From Nocardioides thalensis (GTDB lineage Bacteria; Actinomycetota; Actinomycetes; Propionibacteriales; Nocardioidaceae), in contig NZ_JACCFP010000001.1 of the NCBI RefSeq assembly GCF_013410655.1, positions 1,364,001 through 1,428,000 on the forward strand: a stretch of 64,000 nucleotides of DNA, in the 5' to 3' direction. The position numbers were made by a program, and so were the translations under genes. The stretch's first letter is position 1, and each line of letters starts with the position of its first letter. Positions 44,666-51,577 of this stretch are shown one piece after another. Below the pieces are notes generated by a model. The model was not told where the DNA came from. It made no database searches and worked only from the letters and a program-made list of their open reading frames with translations.

Positions 44666-45941
44666 GTTCACCGCCGCCGTCTACCAGAACGAGTTCCTGC
44701 CCGACGGCGGGACGGACGTCAACGCGATCGTCACGATCACCTGCAAGGGAGCCGGCACCGCCGGCCAGAGCGGGTCCGGCGACGCGGGCGAGATCATCAT
44801 CGTCGACACGTCCGGCTCGATGGGACCGGCGACCATGGCCGCCGCCAAGGACGCCGCGCAGGCAGCCCTCGCCGAGATCGTCGACGGCACCTGGTTCGCC
44901 GTCGTCGCCGGCGCCGACCGCGCGATGCTGGCCTACCCGCCGGTGTCGAGCGGCCCCGGCATGGTGCGCATGGACACCCGGGTCCGCGAGGAGGCGTCCG
45001 CGGCGATCTCGCGCTTCGTCGGCAGCGGCGGTACGGCGATCAGCACCTGGCTCGACCTGGCGGGGCAGTTGTTCGCCTCGGTGCCCGAGGTGACCCAGCG
45101 CCACGCGCTCCTGCTCACCGATGGCGAGAACCGCGAGCGCCCCGGCAAGCTCGACGAGGCGATCCGCCGCGCGACCGGCTACTTCCAGTGCGACTGCCGC
45201 GGCGCCGGCACCGACTGGCAGGTCGCCGAGATCCGCCGCATCGCCCAGGCCCTGCTCGGCACCGTCGACATCATCCCGAGGCCCGAGCAGATGCGTGCGC
45301 AGTTCCAGGAGATCATGCGCAACGCGATGTCGCGCGGGGTCGCGGACGCGTCGCTCCGGGTCTGGACGCCGCAGGGCGCGCAGGTCCTGTTCGTGCGCCA
45401 GGTGGCGCCGACGCTCGAGGACCTCACCGACCGCCGGGTCGCGGTCAACCCGCTCACGGGCGACTATCCGACGGGTGCGTGGGCCGACGAGTCGCGCGAC
45501 TACCACGTGGCGATCCGGGTGGCCGCCAAGGCGATCGGGCAGGAGCAGCTCGCCGCACGGGTGCAGCTCGCCCTCGGCAACGACGTCGTCACGCAGGGCC
45601 TGGTCAAGGCGACCTGGTCCAACAACTCCGAGCTGACCGCGAAGATCGACCAGCAAGTCGCCCACTACACAGGGCAGACCGAGCTCGCGGCCGCGATCCA
45701 GGAGGGGCTGGCGGCGAAGGCCGCGGGCGACGAGGCCACCGCCACGACCAAGCTCGGCCGCGCCGTACAGCTCGCCGCCGAGACGGGCAACGAGGAGGCG
45801 ACGAGCAAGCTCCGCAAGGTCGTCGAGATCGACAGCGAGGCCGAGGGCACGGTGCGGCTCAAGCGGGCCGTCGACAAGGCCGACGAGATGGCGCTCGACA
45901 CCGCCTCGACCAAGACCACTCGCGTCCGTAAGGAAAACTAG
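44658..45941 (+). CDS. von Willebrand factor A domain protein
   Basis: A 427-residue soluble protein. The N-terminal ~230 residues are a vWA domain with an intact metal-ion-dependent adhesion site: DTSGSM (Asp50, Ser52, Ser54), the GGTAISTW threonine and LLTDGENRERPG. A beta-rich middle (ADASLRVWTPQGAQVLFVRQVAP) and a helical C-terminus with AAIQEGLAAKAAGDEATATTKLGRAVQLA, resembling TPR or repeat helices, follow. Cytoplasmic vWA proteins usually mediate Mg-dependent protein contacts with AAA+ ATPases, here possibly the CbbX-like protein. ATG 44658 has a strong aggagaggga ribosome site and overlaps the phosphatase stop. Confidence 0.9.
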   Translation: MAEFTAAVYQNEFLPDGGTDVNAIVTITCKGAGTAGQSGSGDAGEIIIVDTSGSMGPATMAAAKDAAQAALAEIVDGTWFAVVAGADRAMLAYPPVSSGPGMVRMDTRVREEASAAISRFVGSGGTAISTWLDLAGQLFASVPEVTQRHALLLTDGENRERPGKLDEAIRRATGYFQCDCRGAGTDWQVAEIRRIAQALLGTVDIIPRPEQMRAQFQEIMRNAMSRGVADASLRVWTPQGAQVLFVRQVAPTLEDLTDRRVAVNPLTGDYPTGAWADESRDYHVAIRVAAKAIGQEQLAARVQLALGNDVVTQGLVKATWSNNSELTAKIDQQVAHYTGQTELAAAIQEGLAAKAAGDEATATTKLGRAVQLAAETGNEEATSKLRKVVEIDSEAEGTVRLKRAVDKADEMALDTASTKTTRVRKEN

Positions 45942-45946
45942 GTCTC

Positions 45947-46735
45947 GTGACCAGCACCTGTCCCTCGGGCCACCAGTCCGCCTCCGACGACTACTGCGAC
46001 GTCTGCGGGCTGCCCATCCCTGCCGGTGGCGGGGGACAGCCGGCCGCGCCCGACGCGCCGCCGCCGGCGCCGGACCCGGCGACCGCGCCGGCGCCGGACA
46101 CGTCGGAGTGCCCGAACTGCCAGGCGGCCAACCCGGCCAACGCGCTGTTCTGCGAGGCGTGCGGCTACGACTTCACCACGGGCACGATGCCGCGCCCGAT
46201 CGAGCCGTCGTCGCTCGACATCGGCCTGCCCCCGCCGGTGACGACGCCGTCCGCCGGCACCGACGACCCGCCCACGGCTGAGGCCGCCGCGGCTCCTGAC
46301 GAGCCGGCCACGCCCGTCGCGCCGCCGCTGGAGGACTCGTGGGTGGCCGAGGTCTGGATCGACCCCGACTGGTACGCCGACCAGGACAGCGACGACCCGC
46401 TCCCGTCTGCCGGCGTGCCGACGGTCGTGCCGCTGAAGACGAAGTCGATCCTCGTCGGGCGTACGTCGCGCAGCCGCAACATCCACCCCGACATCGACCT
46501 GGCGACCGACAGCGGCATCAGCCGCCGCCACTGCCAGTTCACGACCGACGGCAAGCGCTGGTGGGTCGAGGACCTCGGCTCGTCCAACGGCACGTACGTC
46601 GGCGGCGCCACCGGCGCGCTGCCCCAGCAGCCGGTCCCGCCGGGGGAGAAGCGCGAGATCGCCCCCGACGACAAGGTCTACCTCGGTGCCTGGACGCGGA
46701 TCGTGCTGCGCCGCGCCACGCCTGGCGAGGTCTGA
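45947..46735 (+). CDS. FHA-domain protein with zinc ribbons
   Basis: A 262-residue soluble protein. Two zinc ribbons (CPSGHQSASDDYCDVCG at 5-21, and CPNC...CEAC at 55-72) precede a Pro/Ala linker and a C-terminal FHA domain at about 155-255 with ILVGRTSRS, SGISRRHCQF and DLGSSNGTYVGG, which are the phosphothreonine-binding residues. It is the expected reader of phosphorylation by the PknG-like kinase and is analogous to GarA. The N-terminal ETT-type phosphosite of GarA is not seen, so regulation may differ. GTG 45947 is 5 nt after the vWA stop with an aaggaaa site. Confidence 0.9.
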   Translation: MTSTCPSGHQSASDDYCDVCGLPIPAGGGGQPAAPDAPPPAPDPATAPAPDTSECPNCQAANPANALFCEACGYDFTTGTMPRPIEPSSLDIGLPPPVTTPSAGTDDPPTAEAAAAPDEPATPVAPPLEDSWVAEVWIDPDWYADQDSDDPLPSAGVPTVVPLKTKSILVGRTSRSRNIHPDIDLATDSGISRRHCQFTTDGKRWWVEDLGSSNGTYVGGATGALPQQPVPPGEKREIAPDDKVYLGAWTRIVLRRATPGEV

Positions 46736-46750
46736 TTCGCGCCGCCGGGC

Positions 46751-47074
46751 TCACTCCTCGCCCAGCCGCACGACGAGCAGCCCTGAGATCAGGAGGGCGA
46801 GGCCCATCAACCGCGCCGCGGAGAGCCGATCGCCGCTCCAGAGGACACCGACCCCGACCGCGCCGATGGCGCCGATCCCGGTGAAGGCGCAGTAGGCCAG
46901 TCCCACGGGGAGGCCCTCCATGGCCCGGCTGAGGAGGAACACCGCACTGACGCCGAGCACGAAGCAGACGATCGTCGGAACGGGCCTGGTGAAACCGTCG
47001 GTCGGCTTGATGCTCTGGGTCCAGGCCACCTCCACCAATCCGGCGGCGAGGAGCCACCACCAAGAGCTGTGCAT
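46751..47074 (-). CDS. SMR-family (QacE/SugE-like) efflux protein
   Basis: A 107-residue membrane protein with four transmembrane helices. WWWLLAAGLVEVAWTQSIKPTDGFT carries the membrane-embedded glutamate of small multidrug resistance proteins, and GLAYCAFTGIGAIGAVGVGV is the conserved helix 3. SMR proteins function as dimers exporting quaternary ammonium or guanidinium-type cations. Its ATG shares one base with the azoreductase TGA, so the two are co-transcribed under the palindrome at 47772-47816. It is convergent with the FHA gene, 15 bp away. Confidence 0.9.
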   Translation of the reverse strand: MHSSWWWLLAAGLVEVAWTQSIKPTDGFTRPVPTIVCFVLGVSAVFLLSRAMEGLPVGLAYCAFTGIGAIGAVGVGVLWSGDRLSAARLMGLALLISGLLVVRLGEE

Positions 47075-47736
47075 CACCGGACCTCCTCGAGCGGGATGAC
47101 CTGCCGTGCCGCCGCCCGCGCGGACGCGATCGCGTCCGCGAGCGAGGCCTCGTGGGCTTCCTGGAGATGGGCCAGCGCAGGGTCGACCCTCGCGTTGTTG
47201 AGCTCGGCGACGACGGAGATCGGCGGTTCCACGGAGTAGTGACCCACGATGAAGTCCGAGAGGTACCGGACGTGGTGCTCCATCGGTGCCCGCGGCCGGC
47301 CGGGTGTGTAGCTGCCCCCCTGCGCCGCTGCCACGACGAACCGCCGGTGCCCCAGGTTCATCCGCGGGAAGGTGACCTGGTCGATCCACGCCTTGAGCGA
47401 GGACGGGATGCCGAAGTTGTACATCGGGGCCGAGATGAGCACGACGTCGGCCGCGACCAGCTCGGCGAGCAGGGGCTCGACGACGGCCCAGGCGGCCCTC
47501 TCCTCCGTGGTGCGTGCGCCGCGATGCAGCTCGGAGAGGTCGGAGATCTGGTCCCGGAGCAGGTTGTCGCAGATCCGGGTCCATCCCTCGGTGATGTGCG
47601 GCACCGGCTGCGCCGCGAGATCGCGGTACGTGACCGAGGCCCCCGGGTCTGTCCGGAAGACCGAGGCGAACTCCTGCCCCAGGCGACGGGAGACGGAATC
47701 CCTGCGAGCACTCGAGTCGAGATGAAGTAGGTGCAC
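47074..47736 (-). CDS. FMN-dependent NADH:azo/quinone reductase
   Basis: A 220-residue flavodoxin-like reductase of the AzoR family. VHLLHLDSSARRDSVSRRLGQEF begins the fold and binds the FMN phosphate; SAPMYNFGIPSSLKAWIDQVTF is the FMN-contact signature of azoreductases. Such enzymes reduce quinones and azo compounds with NADH. GTG 47736 was preferred over ATG 47802 because it begins the conserved strand and follows AAGGAGCTTGATC; the longer version reads through the operator palindrome. It is coupled to the SMR efflux gene. Confidence 0.88.
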   Translation of the reverse strand: MHLLHLDSSARRDSVSRRLGQEFASVFRTDPGASVTYRDLAAQPVPHITEGWTRICDNLLRDQISDLSELHRGARTTEERAAWAVVEPLLAELVAADVVLISAPMYNFGIPSSLKAWIDQVTFPRMNLGHRRFVVAAAQGGSYTPGRPRAPMEHHVRYLSDFIVGHYSVEPPISVVAELNNARVDPALAHLQEAHEASLADAIASARAAARQVIPLEEVR

Positions 47737-47771
47737 GATCAAGCTCCTTTGGCATGGGTGGTGGGTGGTGA

Positions 47772-47816
47772 GTTCGGAGGAATAAGTGGACGCACCGTCC
47801 ACTTATTCCTCCGAAC
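47772..47816. promoter_or_regulatory. 45-bp perfect palindrome between azoR-like and LLM genes
   Basis: GTTCGGAGGAATAAGTGGACG (21 nt; first part gttcggaggaataa, then gtggacg) is repeated exactly in reverse complement after a 3-bp centre (cac, 47793-47795). The inner part TGGACGcacCGTCCA resembles TetR-family operators. It sits between the two divergent transcription units and close to both starts, so a repressor here would control both. The TetR gene at 48856 is the obvious candidate. Confidence 0.85.
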
Positions 47817-47864
47817 CCGACGACGTCGTACGGACGCCGTCACCACTCACACGAAGGAACCGCC

Positions 47865-48851
47865 ATGGTCGACCTGCACCAGATCGGAATCGTCTTCGGC
47901 AGCCTGACCCCGCCCGAGGCACTGCCGAGCGGAGCAAGGCTCGCGGAGGAGCTGGGCTTCGGGGAGCTCTGGTTCTCCGAGGACTGCTTCTTCACCGGCG
48001 GGATGTCGGGTCTGACGCAGCTGCTGTCGTCGACCTCGTCGATCCCTGCCGGCCTGGGTCTGGCGAGCGTGATGACCCGGCACCCGGCAGTCCTCGCCAT
48101 GGAGCTCGCGGGCATCGCCCGCCTCCATCCCGGGCGCACCCGGGCGGCCATCGGACTAGGCAACCGTCACTGGCTGGAGCAGATGGGTCTCCTGCCGGAC
48201 CGACCGCTCACCACGGTCGCCGAGACGTACGACGCGGTGGGACGTCTGCTCCGGGGCGACGCCGTCGACACGCCGACGAGCCAGCACCACTTCGACGACA
48301 TCGCGCTCGCCTTCCCTCCGCAGAGCCCCCCGGAGCTGTGGATCGGCGCGGTGAACGAGCGGGCCTTGCGGCTCGCGGGCGCGAGGGCGGACGGGGTGCT
48401 CCTCTCGGTCCTGGCGAGCCCGACGTACGTCCGGTGGGCCAAGCGGGTCATCGCCTCGGGCGCGCAGGAGGCCGGGCGGCCGGTACCGCGGGTCACCGCG
48501 TTCGCGCTCGCCGCCGTCGACGACGAGGAGCGCCGGGCCGTGGACGCGGTCCGCGACGCGGTCGGCTTCTTCGTCGGCGCGGAGGCACACACCGCGCTCG
48601 TGACCCGATCGTCCCTGGCTTCGGAGATCGCCGAGCGCCGGGCAACCGGAGGCGCGTACGCCGTGCCCGACCACTGGGTCAGGGACCTGGCCGTCGCCGG
48701 CGACCCCGACACCGTGACGGAGCGGATCGGGGCGCTGCTGGACGCGGGTGCGGACAGTGTCGGACTCTGGCTGTTCCCACCCGAGCGCCTTTCCGTGACC
48801 ATGCGGCAGCTCAGCGACAGCCTCGCCGGCCCGGCAGTCGCGGAGGGGTGA
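47865..48851 (+). CDS. LLM-class flavin-dependent oxidoreductase
   Basis: A 328-residue luciferase-like TIM-barrel flavoenzyme. IGIVFGSLTPPEALPSGARLAEELGFGELWFSED, IPAGLGLASVMTRHPAVLAMELAGIARLHPGRTRAAIGLGN and AGDPDTVTERIGALLDAGADSVGLWLF are typical of FMN- or F420-dependent LLM proteins. Without a cofactor-specific motif I do not choose between them. ATG 47865 has an aaggaac site. It is the first gene of the unit that ends with the TetR regulator, opposite the azoreductase and SMR genes. Confidence 0.87.
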   Translation: MVDLHQIGIVFGSLTPPEALPSGARLAEELGFGELWFSEDCFFTGGMSGLTQLLSSTSSIPAGLGLASVMTRHPAVLAMELAGIARLHPGRTRAAIGLGNRHWLEQMGLLPDRPLTTVAETYDAVGRLLRGDAVDTPTSQHHFDDIALAFPPQSPPELWIGAVNERALRLAGARADGVLLSVLASPTYVRWAKRVIASGAQEAGRPVPRVTAFALAAVDDEERRAVDAVRDAVGFFVGAEAHTALVTRSSLASEIAERRATGGAYAVPDHWVRDLAVAGDPDTVTERIGALLDAGADSVGLWLFPPERLSVTMRQLSDSLAGPAVAEG

Positions 48852-48855
48852 CGGG

Positions 48856-49437
48856 GTGGCCGTCCACTACGGTTGCGATGTGAGGGCGCAGCGAGCGGAC
48901 GCGCAGCGCAACACCGAGCGCCTGCTGGACGCCGCCGCACGCCTCTTCTCCGAGCACGATCCGGCAGACGTCTCGATGGAGCAGATCGCCCAGGCCGCCG
49001 GCGTCGGCAAGGCCACGCTCTACCGACGGTTCCCCGACCTCGCCTCCGTGGCCGCGGCGCTCCTGGGCGAGCACGAGGTCGAGCTGCAGGAACGGATGAT
49101 GCGGGGAGAGCCGCCGCTCGGCCCGGGCGCGCCCCCGGGCGATCGCCTGGCCGCGTTCTACGGCGCCATGGTCGACCTGCTCGAGCGGCACGGCTCCCTC
49201 GTCCTCGGCACGGAGGTCGGCCACGAGCGGTTCTCCGTGGGGGCCTACGGCTTCTGGCGAGCTCACGTGCTGGCCCTGCTTCGCGGAGGCGCCGTTCCGG
49301 ACCCCGAGGCGACGGTCGACCTCCTGCTGGCCCCGATCGCGCCGGACGTCTACCTGCACCAGCGCAGGCGGCTGAAGCTCGACGAGCAGCGCATCCGGGA
49401 CAGCCTCGCGGAGATGGCGCACCGCGTGCTGGGCTGA
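48856..49437 (+). CDS. TetR-family repressor
   Basis: A 193-residue regulator. The N-terminal HTH reads NTERLLDAAARLFSEHDPADVSMEQIAQAAGVGKATLYRRFPDL, a standard TetR DNA-binding domain; the C-terminal ligand domain includes GDRLAAFYGAMVDLLERHGSL. GTG 48856 follows gaggggtgac and is 4 nt from the LLM stop; a second GTG at 48880 would drop eight residues. It probably binds the 45-bp palindrome upstream of the LLM gene and controls both divergent units. The inducer is unknown; its neighbours suggest a quinone, azo compound or cationic toxin. Confidence 0.9.
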   Translation: MAVHYGCDVRAQRADAQRNTERLLDAAARLFSEHDPADVSMEQIAQAAGVGKATLYRRFPDLASVAAALLGEHEVELQERMMRGEPPLGPGAPPGDRLAAFYGAMVDLLERHGSLVLGTEVGHERFSVGAYGFWRAHVLALLRGGAVPDPEATVDLLLAPIAPDVYLHQRRRLKLDEQRIRDSLAEMAHRVLG

Positions 49438-49447
49438 GGCCGCCGGG

Positions 49448-50059
49448 TCAGCGGCGGGTGGCGATGATCGCTGAGGAGTCGGGCGCGACCATCACCTCGA
49501 CCGCGGTGAAGCGATCGTCGGTGAGCCAGTGCTCGCGGAGGGTGTCGACCCGGCCGCCGGTGATGGGCGGCCACAGCTCGCACGGGTAGAAGTCGTCGAG
49601 CACGACGATCCCGCCGGGCTCGAGCAGGTCGGCGAGCTTGTCGACGGCGACCGCCTCCGGGTCGCCGGAGTCGAGGAAGAGCAGCGAGTAGGGACCCTTG
49701 TCCATCAGCGTCGACCAGTCGGCCTCGAGCACGTCGACGAGCGGGTCGTCGGTGAAGATCTCGGCCGCGGCCTTGGCCAGGCGGGGGTCGAGCTCGGCGG
49801 TGATGATGCGGGCGTTGCGGTCGCGCACGCCCGACCGCAGCCACGCGGTGCCGACGCCGCAACCGGTGCCGAACTCGGCCATGATGCCGCTGCGCGTCGC
49901 GGCCAGCATGGCCAGCAGCCGGCCGGTCTCGTTGCGGCAGAACGACACGTAGCCCGCGCGGCGAGAGACGTCGAAGGCGCGGCTCACCACGTCAGGCAGG
50001 TCTGGGGGCGCGCTCACCAGAGCAGTCTTCCCCGGCGGTTCAAACAGGGTGACCTGCAT
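49448..50059 (-). CDS. class I SAM-dependent O-methyltransferase
   Basis: A 203-residue methyltransferase. Motif I is MAEFGTGCGVGTAWL, the acidic residue that binds the ribose follows in ITAELDPRLAKAAAE, motif IV region is YSLLFLDSGDPEAV, and LLEPGGIVVLDDFYP is the conserved post-motif strand. This pattern fits the small-molecule O-methyltransferase (catechol/caffeoyl-CoA-like) family. ATG 50059 was chosen because the upstream frame overlaps the region of the leader-like reading frame at 50128. Substrate unknown; convergent with the TetR gene. Confidence 0.82.
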   Translation of the reverse strand: MQVTLFEPPGKTALVSAPPDLPDVVSRAFDVSRRAGYVSFCRNETGRLLAMLAATRSGIMAEFGTGCGVGTAWLRSGVRDRNARIITAELDPRLAKAAAEIFTDDPLVDVLEADWSTLMDKGPYSLLFLDSGDPEAVAVDKLADLLEPGGIVVLDDFYPCELWPPITGGRVDTLREHWLTDDRFTAVEVMVAPDSSAIIATRR

Positions 50060-50127
50060 CTCGGATGGCGAACACGCTGCGGAAATCCCGCGACAGGAGC
50101 CGGCGGCCGCCGTACGCTTGCCCCACC

Positions 50128-50181
50128 ATGCGGACGTTCGCTGCTCTCGCAGTATCCATCGAACGCCGCGGCGAGGCCTGA
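50128..50181 (+). CDS. possible leader peptide upstream of leuB
   Basis: A 17-codon frame encodes M-R-T-F-A-A-L-A-V-S-I-E-R-R-G-E-A. TACGCT (50113-50118) lies 9 nt upstream and could be a -10. Its stop codon (50179-50181) lies in the loop of a strong GC hairpin. It contains single Leu, Val and Ile codons. The arrangement resembles an attenuation leader, but no T-tailed terminator follows, and another small frame intervenes before leuB. Confidence 0.4.
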   Translation: MRTFAALAVSIERRGEA

Positions 50182-50201
50182 GAGAGGCCACCTCGCCGCG
50201 G
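50166..50201 (+). other. RNA hairpin upstream of leuB
   Basis: CCGCGGCGAGG (50166-50176) pairs perfectly with CCTCGCCGCGG (50191-50201) over 11 bp, around a 14-nt loop with an inner CCT/AGG pairing. A second, weaker hairpin (GGGCTT at 50234 with AAGCCC at 50256) follows and contains the direct repeat TCGACAA-tcg-TTGACAA (50241-50257). No T-run follows either stem. Confidence 0.55.
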
Positions 50202-50283
50202 TGTCTGCGGCGTTGCTCCACCATCGCCGGCATGGGCTTCTCGACAATCGTTGACAAGCCCGTCCCGAGAGCGAGACATCGTC

Positions 50284-50436
50284 ATGAGCACCACCGCCTT
50301 CACCCGCACCCCCGCCCCGACGTTCTGGGGTCCCGCGGCCCACGACCCGGACCACCCGCTGCACCAGGACGCCGGTCCCTTCGAGCAGGGGACTGACCTG
50401 CGAGACGCGACGGACCTGCGCCCCGACGACAACTAA
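50284..50436 (+). CDS. small protein of unknown function before leuB
   Basis: A 50-residue frame ([20 protein letters not shown] start, acidic [17 protein letters not shown] end). It has no hydrophobic segment or recognised motif. Composition is Pro/Thr/Asp-rich. Its TAA is part of TAACGT (50434-50439), the likely -10 of leuB, and it ends 10 bp before leuB. It may be a real small protein made from the transcript starting near 50125, or a chance frame in a regulatory leader. Confidence 0.4.
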   Translation: MSTTAFTRTPAPTFWGPAAHDPDHPLHQDAGPFEQGTDLRDATDLRPDDN

Positions 50437-50446
50437 CGTCGGACGT

Positions 50447-51547
50447 ATGAGCGAGACGTCCTCCCCGAGCACCAGTCCCACCCCGGCAGAGGGGAGCGTG
50501 GCGCTCGCCGTCGTCCCCGGCGACGGCATCGGTCCCGAGGTCACGGCCGAGGCGCTGAAGGTGCTCGAGGTCGCGGCCCCCGAGGGCCTGAAGTTCGAGC
50601 AGACCCACTACGCCCTGGGCGCCGAGAACTACCTGGCGACCGGCGAGGTGCTGCCCGACTCGGTGCTCGAGGAGATCCGCAGGGCCGACGCCATCCTGCT
50701 CGGCGCGGTGGGCGGCAAGCCCAACGACCCGAACCTGCCGCCGGGCATCCTCGAGCGCGGCCTGCTGCTCAGGCTGCGGTTCGAGCTCGACCACTACGTC
50801 AACCTGCGCCCGTCGCGGATCTTCCCCGGCGCGGTCTCCCCGCTGTCCGCGGACGTGCTCGCCAAGGGCGACGTCGACTTCGTCGTGGTCCGCGAGGGCA
50901 CCGAGGGCCCCTACACCGGCAACGGCGGCGCGCTCCGCGTCGGCACGCCGGCCGAGGTCGCCACGGAGGTCTCCGTCAACACGGCGTACGGCGTCGAGCG
51001 CGTCATCCGTGACGCGTTCGCCCGAGCCGAGCGCCGGCCGCGGAAGAAGCTCACCCTGGTCCACAAGACCAACGTGCTCGTCAACGCCGGCTCGCTGTGG
51101 TGGCGCCTGTTCGAGAAGGTCGCCGCCGAGCACCCCGACGTCGCCACCGACTACTGCCACATCGACGCGGTCATGATCTACCTCGCGACCGACCCCCAGC
51201 GCTTCGACGTCATCGTCACCGACAACCTCTTCGGCGACATCGTCACCGACCTCGCCGCCGCGATCACCGGCGGCATCGGCCTGGCCGCGTCCGGCAACGT
51301 CAACCCCGACCGCACCGCGCCGTCGATGTTCGAGCCGGTGCACGGCTCGGCCCCCGACATCGCGGGCCAGCTGGTCGCCGACCCCACCGCCGCGATCCTC
51401 TCCGGTGCGCTGCTGCTCGACCACCTCGGTCACCCCGAGGCGGCGGCCCGCATCGAGGAGGCCGTCGTCGCGGATCTCGCCGCCCGCACGCCGGGCGCGC
51501 AGCGCCGTACCCCCGAGGTCGGCGATGCGATCGCTGCCCGGCTGTAA
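50447..51547 (+). CDS. leuB: 3-isopropylmalate dehydrogenase
   Basis: LeuB oxidatively decarboxylates 3-isopropylmalate to 2-oxoisocaproate, the last specific step of leucine synthesis; in organisms using CimA it also acts on the citramalate-derived intermediate for isoleucine. The 366-residue protein shows [17 protein letters not shown], the substrate arginines in [17 protein letters not shown], the [16 protein letters not shown] metal site and the NAD-type [19 protein letters not shown] ends 7 nt before ATG 50447, so a leaderless start is likely in addition to any upstream transcript. Followed by ilvE 30 bp later. Confidence 0.96.
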   Translation: MSETSSPSTSPTPAEGSVALAVVPGDGIGPEVTAEALKVLEVAAPEGLKFEQTHYALGAENYLATGEVLPDSVLEEIRRADAILLGAVGGKPNDPNLPPGILERGLLLRLRFELDHYVNLRPSRIFPGAVSPLSADVLAKGDVDFVVVREGTEGPYTGNGGALRVGTPAEVATEVSVNTAYGVERVIRDAFARAERRPRKKLTLVHKTNVLVNAGSLWWRLFEKVAAEHPDVATDYCHIDAVMIYLATDPQRFDVIVTDNLFGDIVTDLAAAITGGIGLAASGNVNPDRTAPSMFEPVHGSAPDIAGQLVADPTAAILSGALLLDHLGHPEAAARIEEAVVADLAARTPGAQRRTPEVGDAIAARL

Positions 51548-51577
51548 TTACTAGGAAGTCCCACTAAAGTGGCCGCC

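Noticed and set aside
43079..44671. Long - strand frame opposite the PP2C gene
   Set aside because: Low-complexity Arg/Gly/Val composition; the opposite strand encodes all PP2C motifs.
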